A stretch of DNA of 64,000 nt from Calothrix parasitica NIES-267. Its GTDB lineage: Bacteria; Cyanobacteriota; Cyanobacteriia; Cyanobacteriales; Nostocaceae. The stretch covers positions 4,277,796 to 4,341,795 of the forward strand of contig NZ_AP018227.1 in assembly GCF_002368095.1 (NCBI RefSeq), in the 5' to 3' direction. Each line of letters begins with the position of its first letter. Within the stretch, counting starts at the first letter, position 1. Positions 18,484 through 26,703 of the stretch are shown piece by piece. A program made the translations under genes and the position numbers. The notes below the pieces were generated by a model that worked only from the letters and a program-made list of their open reading frames with translations, did no database searches and was not told the origin of the DNA.

Positions 18484-19269
18484 ATGTCTTTATACCACTG
18501 TTTACTTACACTACACGATAACGTTTTTTTCGCAACTAGAGAAATGGGTATTCTTTATGAAACTGAAAAGTATTTACATAATTGGGCTTTGAGCTTTGCT
18601 TTATTTAATGTTAACTACATTCCCCATTGTTACCGTCTTCAGGGAGAAAGGGCACAAAAACCAACTTATTTAGATGAGAATTCAGAACAGAATTTACTAC
18701 ATCTAAATCAAGCTGATATTTATGTGTTTCCCGCACAGCCGATAATTTGGTCTTATCAGGTAAATACTTTCAAAGCTGCTCAAGTTTCTTATTACGGAAA
18801 ATCAAAACAGTTTGGTGATAAAGGTGCCGAAAAAAATTATCCAATTAACTTTGGTAGAGCAAAAGAATTGGCTGTTGGTAGTAAATATCGTACTTATATT
18901 ATTGCTCCCGATGATATCAAGTTTCCTAAATGGATACGTTTGGGAAAATGGTCTGCAAAAATCAAAGTTGATATTATCAAAATTCCAGATTGGGCAATTC
19001 AAACTGAATCAAAAACTTACATTTGCAATCATCCCTTAAATCCTTTAGATTTATCTACAAACACCAACTTACTTTTGTACAATCGTATCGTCATGCCACC
19101 AGTAAGTTTGATAAGTCAAGCTCAATTAACCGGAGAATATCTAAAATCCAATCATAGTAAATCAGATAATAATTGGGAAACTTTAAAAAGACAATATCCC
19201 GAACTACCAAACCAATTAACTTTACCAATAGGGGCATCTTATGGAGCTAGAAACACTGTTGCAGCCTAA
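18484..19269 (+). CDS. csc1: Type I-D Cas5 protein Csc1
   Basis: A 261-residue Cas5-family protein that caps the 5' handle of the crRNA in the I-D complex. The N terminus MSLYHCLLTLHDNVFFATREMGILYETEKYLHNWALSFAL is typical of Csc1 in position and pattern. The protein is mixed alpha/beta with a C-terminal LPIGASYGARNTV. Its 3' end overlaps the start of cas6 by 29 bases, the only overlap in the operon and a sign of translational coupling between these two complex subunits. Confidence 0.92.
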   Translation: MSLYHCLLTLHDNVFFATREMGILYETEKYLHNWALSFALFNVNYIPHCYRLQGERAQKPTYLDENSEQNLLHLNQADIYVFPAQPIIWSYQVNTFKAAQVSYYGKSKQFGDKGAEKNYPINFGRAKELAVGSKYRTYIIAPDDIKFPKWIRLGKWSAKIKVDIIKIPDWAIQTESKTYICNHPLNPLDLSTNTNLLLYNRIVMPPVSLISQAQLTGEYLKSNHSKSDNNWETLKRQYPELPNQLTLPIGASYGARNTVAA

Positions 19270-20050
19270 ACAAACTTCGAGTTTGCATTCATTAGTGGTA
19301 GAATTAGCTGCTGCCGATAAAGGAAGAATACCCGCGACTCTTTCAAGAGCAATTCATGCTTTGGTATTGCAATGGTTGCATCAAGCTTCCCCCGAAATTG
19401 CCGAATCGGTACACGAAGCGCAAGTTTCACCGATGAGTTTATCTGGTTTAATGGGAAATCGTCGTCACAAAGGAAGTCAACCGGGAGATAATTTCTACTT
19501 TCGCATCTGTTTATTAGATGGAAGTTTAATCGAACCTTTACTTACAGGATTGCAGCAACAAGAAAGAAAACCCATCATCCTGGGAAAATTTCCTTTCGTC
19601 ATTCGCAATATCTACACCTTACCCGGAACCCATCATTTAGCAGGAGCAACAGATTATAGTTTGCTAGCTAAAACCCCCGCTTTAACTAAAAACATCGAAT
19701 TAGACTTTCTTTCTCCCACCAGCTTCAAACAATTACAAAATATCCAAACCTTTCCCTTACCCGAATTAGTATTTGGTTCGCTGTTCCGGAAGTGGAATAG
19801 TTTTGCACCAGAAGAATACAGATTTCCCGATATCCAATGGACGGGATTGGTATCCGCTTACGAACTCAAAACCCAAGCATTGAAAATGGAAAGTGGAGCC
19901 GAAATCGGCGCACAGGGTTATGTTAAATATCGGTTCAAAGACGAGCAACAAATCAAAATTGCCAATATCCTCGCAAATTTCGCCTTCTTTTCAGGAGTCG
20001 GACGTAAAACTTCCATGGGAATGGGGCAGGTGAGGACAGTTAACAGTTAA
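19241..20050 (+). CDS. cas6: CRISPR RNA endonuclease Cas6
   Basis: A 269-residue Cas6 with ferredoxin-like folds and the C-terminal glycine-rich loop (GVGRKTSMGMGQ) that defines the family. It should cut the repeat RNA at the base of the 6-bp stem, leaving the ATTGAAAC handle. His residues that could act in cleavage are at ~25-46 (HSLVV, AIHALV, LHQAS). The start overlaps csc1. The final residues (RTVNS) come from a tandem GTTAACA array that also fills the gap to cas4, so the natural C terminus may have been changed slightly by repeat expansion. Confidence 0.93.
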   Translation: MELETLLQPKQTSSLHSLVVELAAADKGRIPATLSRAIHALVLQWLHQASPEIAESVHEAQVSPMSLSGLMGNRRHKGSQPGDNFYFRICLLDGSLIEPLLTGLQQQERKPIILGKFPFVIRNIYTLPGTHHLAGATDYSLLAKTPALTKNIELDFLSPTSFKQLQNIQTFPLPELVFGSLFRKWNSFAPEEYRFPDIQWTGLVSAYELKTQALKMESGAEIGAQGYVKYRFKDEQQIKIANILANFAFFSGVGRKTSMGMGQVRTVNS

Positions 20051-20147
20051 CAGTTAACAGTTAACAGTTATAAGTTGTTCACCCGGAGGGTGTGGATCGT
20101 CAGTGAACAGTTATCAATCCAAAATCCAAAATCTAAAATCCAAAATC
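20036..20147. repeat. Tandem heptamers between cas6 and cas4
   Basis: GTTAACA units start inside the end of cas6. Near 20117-20147, CAAAATC/TAAAATC units follow and end directly at the cas4 ATG, occupying the ribosome-binding position. Confidence 0.8.
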
Positions 20148-20753
20148 ATGAATTACTTACCATTAGCCTACCTAAACGCTTGGGAATATTGTCCCCGTCG
20201 GTTTTACCTGGAACATCAATTAGGAGAAATGGCTGACAACGAACATATTATTATCGGTCGCCATTTACACCGCAATATTAATGAAGAAGGTACGTGTATT
20301 GAAGGCGATACAATCATCTATCGTCAACAGTGGGTGTGGAGTCATAATCTTTTAATTAAGGGAATTATCGATGCTGTTGAACAGAGAGATGAAAAGCTGA
20401 TTCCTTTGGAATACAAAAAGGGAAGGATGAATAATCATATCAATGACCATTTTCAACTTTGCGGTGCGGCTTTATGTTTAGAAGAGCGGACTGGTAAGAC
20501 TATCACCGAAGGTGAAATTTTCTATCATGCTAACCGTCGTCGCGAAAAGGTTGAGTTTACACCAGCGTTGCGTGAAGCTACTCAAAATGCAATTCAAGCG
20601 GCTAGAGATGCTTTGACGAAATCAATTCCAGCCCCTATCGATAATTCTAAAAAGTGTCGAGACTGTAGTTTGAAAGGTATTTGTCTGCCTAAAGAAGTTA
20701 AAAAATTACGTTTGGAGACCTCACCCCGTCCTTACGGACACCCCTCTCCTTGA
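20148..20753 (+). CDS. cas4: CRISPR adaptation nuclease Cas4
   Basis: A 201-residue RecB-like nuclease with an Fe-S cluster that trims and orients prespacers for Cas1-Cas2. The four cluster Cys are present: Cys15 in CPRRF and Cys170, 173 and 179 in CRDCSLKGIC. The nuclease core has IIDAVE and EYKKG (D, E-x-K). I chose the ATG at 20148 because the frame upstream is heptamer repeat and MNYLPLAYLNAWEYCPRRF is the family start. The last ~12 residues (ETSPRPYGHPSP) and the stop codon come from a family B repeat, so the tail is not native. Confidence 0.93.
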   Translation: MNYLPLAYLNAWEYCPRRFYLEHQLGEMADNEHIIIGRHLHRNINEEGTCIEGDTIIYRQQWVWSHNLLIKGIIDAVEQRDEKLIPLEYKKGRMNNHINDHFQLCGAALCLEERTGKTITEGEIFYHANRRREKVEFTPALREATQNAIQAARDALTKSIPAPIDNSKKCRDCSLKGICLPKEVKKLRLETSPRPYGHPSP

Positions 20754-20766
20754 TAAGGAGAGGGGA
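20718..20766. repeat. Family B repeat overlapping the 3' end of cas4
   Basis: ACCTCACCCCGTC...CCCCTCTCCTTGATAAGGAGAGGGG. Its left part is read as the cas4 C terminus and provides the stop codon; the right part forms a palindrome in the cas4-cas1 gap. Confidence 0.8.
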
Positions 20767-20801
20767 AAGAAGATATTGACTATTAGTTTTAAGGTTTAAT
20801 T

Positions 20802-21779
20802 ATGTCTGTACTTTATATAACGCAACCCGATGCAATTTTAAGTAAAACCCACGAAGCTTTTAAAGTTGCTCTCAAACAACCCGACGGTAATTGGAGCAAA
20901 CATACCGTTCCCGCTCAAACTGTTGAAGAAGTTGTATTGATGGGAAATCCTCAAGTTACCGGAGATGCTTTAGTTTACGCTCTGGAATTAGGAATGCCAA
21001 TTCACTATCTTTCTTACTTTGGAAAACATCTCGCTTCTACATTACCCGCTTATTCCCGCAACGGACAATTAAGACTGGCTCAATACGCTGCACACTGTGA
21101 CGAACAACGTAAGTTAGAAATAGTCAAAACAATTGTTACAGCCAAAATTCACAATCAGCATACCGTTCTCTACCGCTACGGACAAAAAGACAATCCTCTC
21201 AAAGATAGAAAACAGCTAGTCCAACAACAAAAAACCATTGATGAAGTTAGAGGAGTTGAAGGTTTAGCAGCCAGGGAATATTTTGCTTGCTGGTCGGAAA
21301 TATTACCCGAGGGCTGGACTTTTGACGGTAGAAATCGCCAACCACCCACGGACGAAATTAACTCGTTGCTAGGATTTGCTTATGGATTATTACGAGTCCA
21401 GGTCACAGCAGCAGTACACGTCGCAGGATTAGACCCTTATATCGGTTATCTCCACGAAACCACCAGAGGTCAACCATCTATAGTGCTAGATTTAATGGAA
21501 GAATTTCGTCCCTTAATTGCCGATACCTTGATATTTGCAGTTATTCGTCACAAAGAAATCAAACCCAGCGACTTTACCGAAAGTTTGGGAGCATATCGAC
21601 TCAGCGACAAAGGACGTAAAAACTTCCTCGAAGCATGGGAAAGAAAAATGAACGACGAATTTAAACATCCCAACTTCGGTTATCGCTGCAATTACAGACG
21701 AGCGATTGAATTACAAGCTCGTTTATTAAGTCGTCATTTGCAAGAAGGAATTCCTTATAAAGCTTTGACCAGAAGATAG
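20802..21779 (+). CDS. cas1: CRISPR integrase Cas1
   Basis: A 325-residue Cas1, the metal-dependent integrase of spacer acquisition. The catalytic triad is intact: Glu153 in RGVEGLAAREYF, His218 in GYLHETTRGQPS and Glu233 in LDLMEEFRP. Length and N-terminal beta domain (LYITQPDAIL...) are normal. It is followed, after a 294-base gap holding repeat family A, by cas2. Confidence 0.96.
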   Translation: MSVLYITQPDAILSKTHEAFKVALKQPDGNWSKHTVPAQTVEEVVLMGNPQVTGDALVYALELGMPIHYLSYFGKHLASTLPAYSRNGQLRLAQYAAHCDEQRKLEIVKTIVTAKIHNQHTVLYRYGQKDNPLKDRKQLVQQQKTIDEVRGVEGLAAREYFACWSEILPEGWTFDGRNRQPPTDEINSLLGFAYGLLRVQVTAAVHVAGLDPYIGYLHETTRGQPSIVLDLMEEFRPLIADTLIFAVIRHKEIKPSDFTESLGAYRLSDKGRKNFLEAWERKMNDEFKHPNFGYRCNYRRAIELQARLLSRHLQEGIPYKALTRR

Positions 21780-22073
21780 AAATTACTTAACAGTTGATTG
21801 CATTTAATTTGACGAGTTTTCTTACAAACCCGCTCGGGGTTGCAAACCCCAAGCTAATAGCCCAAGTCCTATGAATAGGACTCAAATACAATTCTTCAGA
21901 ATCAATGAGATAAAGCATCAATCGTTTATTTCATTAGTTTCAACAGGTTGTAGAGACGTAAAATTTTACGTCTCCCGAAGATTGCGGAAAAAACAAACCA
22001 GTCAAAATTAATTGGGTATCCCAGAAAGAATATTCCGCAGTTGTGGAACATTTTACAAAACTTCAAGAGAACC
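21780..22073. repeat. cas1-cas2 gap with a family A variant
   Basis: A variant palindrome with arms GAGACGTAAAA / TTTTACGTCTC lies at 21950-21976. The rest holds a CTCGGGGTTGCAAACCCC-type small hairpin. No gene was seen. Confidence 0.65.
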
Positions 22074-22367
22074 ATGAAAACACCCTTTTACTTAATAATT
22101 TACGATTTACCAGACAACAAAAAAGCCAATAAAAGACGCACAAGACTGCATAAATTGCTTTCGGGTTACGGGGAATGGACGCAATATAGCGTGTTTGAGT
22201 GTTTTTTGACGAAAATTCAGTTTGCTAAACTCAAGGTACAGATAGAACAATTGATAAAACCGCAAGAAGATTCAGTTCGTATCTATATATTGGATGCTTA
22301 TTCGATTCGGAAAACAATTACCTACGGTTCCGAACAACCCAGAGAGAATAAGACTATAATTTTGTAA
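22074..22367 (+). CDS. cas2: CRISPR adaptation protein Cas2
   Basis: A 97-residue Cas2. The ferredoxin-like first strand FYLIIYDLPDNKK carries the conserved Asp, followed by RRTRLHKLLSGYGEWTQYSVFECFL and the strand VRIYILD. The ATG at 22074, preceded by AAGAGAACC, is preferred over an in-frame TTG at 22041. It forms the Cas1-Cas2 integration complex. The array 2 leader begins only ~15 bases after its stop codon. Confidence 0.95.
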   Translation: MKTPFYLIIYDLPDNKKANKRRTRLHKLLSGYGEWTQYSVFECFLTKIQFAKLKVQIEQLIKPQEDSVRIYILDAYSIRKTITYGSEQPRENKTIIL

Positions 22368-22382
22368 AAGTCTGCTAAACTA

Positions 22383-22574
22383 ATTTTTGACGGGGGAAAG
22401 CGGGGTCGAAAACCCTGGAGTCCCGTCAAAACGCCAGAACCTTGACAATATAATAGTTTCAGAGTTTCATGCTCTTGTGTTTCAATGTTCCTCAATCGCT
22501 GAAATGGGGTTTTTTAATTACCCCGTCAAAATCGGTTGTGGAAATCGCTCTGGTCAACGGTTTTGGGTGACGGA
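22383..22574 (+). promoter_or_regulatory. CRISPR leader of array 2
   Basis: About 190 bases, nearly identical to the inverted leader of array 1. Differences cluster in the last ~25 bases before the first repeat and in small loops. It contains GACGGGGG at the distal end, CCCGTCAAAACGCC, TTGACAATATAATAG (possible promoter elements) and CCCCGTCAAAATCGG. It starts right after cas2, so read-through from the cas operon would also transcribe array 2. Confidence 0.85.
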
Positions 22575-23631
22575 GTTTCTTATTTATGAATCCCGGAAAC
22601 GGGATTGAAACAGTCATTTAGACCAAAAATTAAATTTTGCTCTACTTGTTTCTTATTTATGAATCCCGGAAACGGGATTGAAACTTTTGTTCAATCATTG
22701 TAGGGAGGGAAGATATTAAGTTTCTTATTTATGAATCCCGGAAACGGGATTGAAACTTTCAGCATTTCCTGAGCAACAATATAATCTGCATCGTTTCTTA
22801 TTTATGAATCCCGGAAACGGGATTGAAACACCAAGCCTCTAACTGCAACTCAAAACTTGTCTGCGTTTCTTATTTATGAATCCCGGAAACGGGATTGAAA
22901 CCTGTCTCCCCCTTCTTGTCCCAAACAGTGCCAAGAGTTTCTTATTTATGAATCCCGGAAACGGGATTGAAACCTTAGTTTTAGCTAAGCCTCAGTCGGC
23001 GTAAACCACTGTTTCTTATTTATGAATCCCGGAAACGGGATTGAAACATGGTATCTAACGGCAGCTACAGAGCTGCTAGGGGTTTCTTATTTATGAATCC
23101 CGGAAACGGGATTGAAACGCTATTCATCCAGTGATTATCATTTAAACCTTTACAGACAAGTTTCTTATTTATGAATCCCGGAAACGGGATTGAAACTCCA
23201 GAATTTAGCTCTAAAATGATGCTCGTTGGTGTTTCTTATTTATGAATCCCGGAAACGGGATTGAAACCAAACAAAGAAAAATCAATAAAGATGAATTCAA
23301 AAAGTTTCTTATTTATGAATCCCGGAAACGGGATTGAAACAGAACAAAGCTACAGCCCTTACACTGCAACTGTTATGTTTCTTATTTATGAATCCCGGAA
23401 ACGGGATTGAAACTAACCTGTAGACACGGGTTAATTCCCGTGTTTCGAGTTTCTTATTTATGAATCCCGGAAACGGGATTGAAACAAGTAGCTTGGGGTG
23501 ATTATCAAAAATTAGGTCGTGTTTCTTATTTATGAATCCCGGAAACGGGATTGAAACGACAATTCTTTTTTATAGCTTTAGAAGAATTAAAACAGTTTCT
23601 TATTTATGAATCCCGGAAACGGCATTGAAAC
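22575..23631 (+). CRISPR. CRISPR array 2, type I-D, 15 repeats and 14 spacers
   Basis: Fifteen 37-base repeats start at 22575, 22648, 22720, 22793, 22865, 22937, 23011, 23082, 23160, 23231, 23304, 23377, 23449, 23521 and 23595, with spacers of 34-41 bases. Each repeat starts GTTTCTTATTTATG and ends ATTGAAAC on the plus strand. The last one has a G-to-C change in the stem (ACGGCATTGAAAC), as expected for the old end. The array is transcribed rightward from the leader at 22383. Confidence 0.98.
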
Positions 23632-23663
23632 TTGTTGTAATCAACATATAATACAGATGATAA

Positions 23664-23836
23664 CCAGAAACTAGATTGAAACAACCATAAGCAAAATAAG
23701 CGAATATAGTGAGAAATAATAAAGCGCGACCGTAGTTTGTGTCTACAATCGCGCTTTACTATCAGATTTATTTAGATTGATGTTATTTCAGATACTCCTC
23801 AAATTGAGCTATATATCCTGGAAACGGAATTGAAAA
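23664..23836 (+). repeat. Degenerate repeat fossils downstream of array 2
   Basis: Two decayed repeat 3' ends lie beyond the last good repeat: CCAGAAACTAGATTGAAAC at 23664-23682, 32 bases after it, and ATCCTGGAAACGGAATTGAA near 23815-23834. Between them is a hairpin. They indicate that array 2 was once longer. Confidence 0.7.
23720..23758 (+). terminator. Hairpin after array 2
   Basis: TAAAGCGCGA pairs with TCGCGCTTTA, and the inner GTAG pairs with CTAC, giving a ~16-bp stem with two mismatches. No T-run follows, so it is a weak terminator candidate or an RNA-end structure for the array transcript. Confidence 0.4.
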
Positions 23837-23841
23837 AATGA

Positions 23842-24030
23842 TTATTTTTGTTTACGAATACGTCTTTCTAGTTCTGCTTCTGCTTCCTCAACTGACATGG
23901 GAACTGAATCACCAGAAGCAGAACGTTTTCTATCTACATAAGTGTAAAAGGCTTGTTTATCTTCTGGATGCTGTCTAACATAAGTCAATAACTCTGCATC
24001 TGGCATTGTTTCATAATTAAGCTGGCTCAT
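23842..24030 (-). CDS. Small protein, DUF6887-like
   Basis: A 62-residue acidic/basic protein: NYETMPDAELLTYVRQHPEDKQAFYTYVDRKR, then a Glu/Arg-rich helix. The pattern resembles the cyanobacterial DUF6887 family (recalled, not searched). Its ATG overlaps the stop codon of the preceding gene (ATGA), so the two are translationally coupled. Function is unknown; the paired small-gene layout is like toxin-antitoxin modules, but nothing in the sequence proves toxicity. Confidence 0.7.
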   Translation of the reverse strand: MSQLNYETMPDAELLTYVRQHPEDKQAFYTYVDRKRSASGDSVPMSVEEAEAELERRIRKQK

Positions 24031-24203
24031 TTTATTAACACCCCCCCATTTGGGAATATTTCAATCTGTAAGGTTTCTCCAACCAGCATTACAATACAGT
24101 TAACACGCTCATCATATCTCACTAAATTGATTGGTTGAAGCAAATTACTTGTTCTTACTGCCATTCGGTAGAGACTCTTTAATTGCTCAGCGGTTGGTTC
24201 CAT
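24027..24203 (-). CDS. Small protein, DUF6888-like
   Basis: A 58-residue frame read on the minus strand from the ATG at 24203: MEPTAEQLKSLYRMAVRTSN, then LLQPINLVRYDERVNCIVML and VGETLQIEIFPNG. It resembles the cyanobacterial DUF6888 family, which pairs with DUF6887. It ends in TGA inside the ATGA that starts the downstream partner at 24030. It is short enough to be missed by automatic length cut-offs. Function is unknown. Confidence 0.7.
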   Translation of the reverse strand: MEPTAEQLKSLYRMAVRTSNLLQPINLVRYDERVNCIVMLVGETLQIEIFPNGGVLIK

Positions 24204-24228
24204 AATTACCCTGTATCAATCAAATTAT

Positions 24229-24270
24229 AAAAAAGCGTCATAGAAATATCAACTTCTATGGCGTTTTTTA
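24229..24270. terminator. Bidirectional intrinsic terminator
   Basis: AAAAAAGCGTCATAGAA and TTCTATGGCGTTTTTT form a ~16-bp stem with flanking A- and T-runs on both strands. It separates the small gene pair and array 2 from the WYL gene. On the minus strand it would also stop transcription entering the small pair. Confidence 0.7.
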
Positions 24271-24350
24271 TTTTGCCATAGAATAATACAAAAAATAATA
24301 TAATGCTAAGACCAGTTTAAAAAGCATAGTTATCATATTCTGACTATAAT

Positions 24351-25328
24351 ATGCCGGGTAAAAACAGCTATAACCAAATTGCATTTGCTATTTCCATCCT
24401 TCAGCTATTAGCGGAAAAACCGAGAAAGCGAGATGAATTGTCCAAATTGCTTGATAGTATTCTGGAAAAACAAGGTAAGTCCGAAGGTGATACGATTCAA
24501 AAGTTAACTCGAACAATTCGTAAGCTCAGAGATTGTGGGATTGAAATCAAAAGCGCTCCCCATCATCCTTACGAACTTATAGAATCAAATTTTCCCGTAA
24601 TTCTTTCCACCGAACAACGACAAGCTTTGGCGATCGCCGCATATTTTCTTGCAGATATGGGTTTCTCGAAGGAAGCTAGTCAAATTAAACGTATCGGAAA
24701 TATTACAGAATCAGATATCCCAGGATTTATTAAAGTTGATTTTAGTCCTCCGGTTGACTATAGCGAGGATAAATTAGAAATTATTGTTCGAGAACTTCAA
24801 GATAGATTTTTACAACAGCGTCGCTACACGATTCGCTATCAAAGTAGAAGTGGGGAAAGTCGTATTTGGGATGTTGACCGTTCGGAGTTGCGATTTCATA
24901 ACGGTACTCTTTATTTATTTGCTTTTATTCCCGATTGGAATTCTTATAGATTTAATTATTGGCGAAATATTGACCAAAATAAGATATTTCGTCTCGATAG
25001 AATTGCTAACATTGGTGCAGCATCCGATACTCATTGGATATCTTACGATTTCCCGACTTTGAAATTTAAATATCGGATGAGCGGACAATTATGGAATTAT
25101 CAACCAAGACGAAAGGATGAAGTGATTACTTGTAAGAATCCCGAAGAAAAATATTGCGATATCGAAGCGACAATTGATTATTGGTTTTGGTTTCGTCAGC
25201 GGATTTTGAAATATGGTAAAAATGCTCGGATTTTGACACCAGAAAACTTTGCTGAAGAGATTGAGAAAGAGTATCGGGAGATATTTGAAAGATTGGGGAA
25301 TGGGGAATGGGTAATTGGTAATAGGTAG
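24351..25328 (+). CDS. WYL-domain transcriptional regulator
   Basis: A 325-residue HTH-WYL protein. The N-terminal ~65 residues form a winged HTH (AISILQLLAEKPRKRDELSKLL). A WYL-type beta domain lies around ~145-220 (RYTIRYQSRSGESRIWDVDRSELRFHNGTLYLFAF), then a WCX-like C-terminal part. WYL proteins sense nucleic acids or nucleotides; in Synechocystis 6803 a WYL protein, Sll7009, represses the subtype I-D cas genes. This gene lies ~2 kb beyond cas2 and its array, so regulation of this locus is the likely role (inference). The last residues (GEWVIGNR) are encoded by heptamer repeats. Confidence 0.8.
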   Translation: MPGKNSYNQIAFAISILQLLAEKPRKRDELSKLLDSILEKQGKSEGDTIQKLTRTIRKLRDCGIEIKSAPHHPYELIESNFPVILSTEQRQALAIAAYFLADMGFSKEASQIKRIGNITESDIPGFIKVDFSPPVDYSEDKLEIIVRELQDRFLQQRRYTIRYQSRSGESRIWDVDRSELRFHNGTLYLFAFIPDWNSYRFNYWRNIDQNKIFRLDRIANIGAASDTHWISYDFPTLKFKYRMSGQLWNYQPRRKDEVITCKNPEEKYCDIEATIDYWFWFRQRILKYGKNARILTPENFAEEIEKEYREIFERLGNGEWVIGNR

Positions 25329-25360
25329 GCATAATTAAATATAATATAAAAATTCATACT

Positions 25361-25409
25361 GCTTCCGGCTTCCCTCTTCTTGATAAGGAGAGGGACTGAG
25401 GGTGAGGTT
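25361..25409. repeat. Family B repeat
   Basis: TCCCTCTTCTTGATAAGGAGAGGGA followed by CTGAGGGTGAGG, between the convergent WYL and YhcG-type genes. Confidence 0.75.
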
Positions 25410-25436
25410 TTATATTTAATTTTACCTAGTTACTTA

Positions 25437-26453
25437 TTATAATCCTTCTAATAATTTTGCTACCTGTTCGGGTGCTGGAAGTTGATTTTTTAGTTCTTGA
25501 GGTAACGTAGAAACAATTTGATAAGTTGCGACACCAATAGGTTTATTGGATTCTTTCAGCGCATATTCAACTATAGTTTTATTCTTGGATTTACACAAAA
25601 TAATTCCAATCGAATCATTTTCTTGAGGTAATCTGACCTTATCATCTAAAGCAGCTAAATAGAATTGCATTTTACCCACATATTCAGGTAAAAACTTTCC
25701 AATTTTTAAATCTATTGCTACCAAGCATTTTAAAAGTCGATGGTACAGCAAAATATCAATAAAATATTCCTCGTCACCAACTTCTAAACGATATTGACTA
25801 CCAATAAAAGCAAACATTCCACCCATTTCTTGTAAAAATGGTTCGACTCTTCCTAAAATAGCTTGTTCTAATTGTCTTTCGCTATGTTCGTCAGCTAATT
25901 CCAAGAAATCAAAAGTATATTCATCTTTAATAGCAAGTTTAGCTTGTTTATTTATATCTTTTGGAACTGTTTGCTCAAAGTTAGTTTGGTTTAGTAAAGT
26001 TTTCTGATAACTTTGATTCTCAATTTGATGAATTAAAACGTTTTTTGTCCAACCTAATTTCTTAGTCGAACGGATATAAAATTCTCTTTCTAAACTATCT
26101 TTACACTTTTCTATAATTACTAAATTATGAGTCCAACCAATTTCTCGCACCATTGGTGCGAGTTTTTCATTCTCAGCATAATTCTCATAAAAAAGTTTCA
26201 TTCTCCAAAGATTAGAAGTTGAAAAACCTTGTATACCTGGAAACTCGGCTTGTAAATCTTTTGCTAACTGGTTTACTATAGATTTTCCCCAAGTTTCACC
26301 CTGTTGACGGGTAATAATTAATTTACCAATATCCCAATACAGCGCGATTAATTCTTTATTAACTACTTTTAAAGCTTCATATTGCGCTGTACGAATGCGT
26401 TGCTTGATTTCAATTAATAGTTTTCCGTAATTATTTGCATCTAAATCGGTCAT
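25437..26453 (-). CDS. YhcG-type PD-(D/E)XK nuclease (DUF1016)
   Basis: A protein of ~338 residues with the DUF1016 N-terminal domain (LYWDIGKLIITRQQGETWGKSIV) and a C-terminal PDDEXK domain (EYFIDILLYHRLLKCLVAIDLKIGKF, with Asp and Asp-x-Lys). Members are often encoded with restriction-modification systems or alone as defence or mobile accessory genes. A start at 26519 would add 22 residues that come from a dispersed repeat (GCGCAACTACGAAC type); I prefer the ATG at 26453 (MTDLDANNYGKLL). It converges on the WYL gene across a family B repeat. The partner or target is not known. Confidence 0.85.
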   Translation of the reverse strand: MTDLDANNYGKLLIEIKQRIRTAQYEALKVVNKELIALYWDIGKLIITRQQGETWGKSIVNQLAKDLQAEFPGIQGFSTSNLWRMKLFYENYAENEKLAPMVREIGWTHNLVIIEKCKDSLEREFYIRSTKKLGWTKNVLIHQIENQSYQKTLLNQTNFEQTVPKDINKQAKLAIKDEYTFDFLELADEHSERQLEQAILGRVEPFLQEMGGMFAFIGSQYRLEVGDEEYFIDILLYHRLLKCLVAIDLKIGKFLPEYVGKMQFYLAALDDKVRLPQENDSIGIILCKSKNKTIVEYALKESNKPIGVATYQIVSTLPQELKNQLPAPEQVAKLLEGL

Positions 26454-26703
26454 ATAATATTTTATTTGTTCGTAGTTGCGCTTACTCTGCGAGAAAGCTC
26501 CGCTCATAGCGCCAATCATTTTGAGCGTAGAAGCGCCTATAAATTTATAATATCTCCGAATATTTCATAGTAAAAACTTTAGTAATTATCTCTACATAAT
26601 TAAAATTAAAATCCTTATTACAAACTTTTATTTAATTTCTTTATTCGTAGTTACGCTTTAACGTTCAACATATTTGGCGCTAAAGCGCAACTACGAACGA
26701 CTT
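26454..26703. repeat. Two dispersed inverted repeats between nuclease and ThDP enzyme
   Basis: A palindromic repeat around 26460-26545 (TTCGTAGTTGCGCTT... / ...GAGCGTAGAAGCGCC) and another at 26644-26699 (TCGTAGTTACGCTTTAACG / CGCTAAAGCGCAACTACGA). The second lies just after the stop codon of the ThDP enzyme gene and could act in its 3' end. Confidence 0.65.

Noticed and set aside
10186..23631. Spacers targeting sequences inside this window
   Set aside because: By eye none of the spacers matches another part of the window; a computed search would be needed to be sure.
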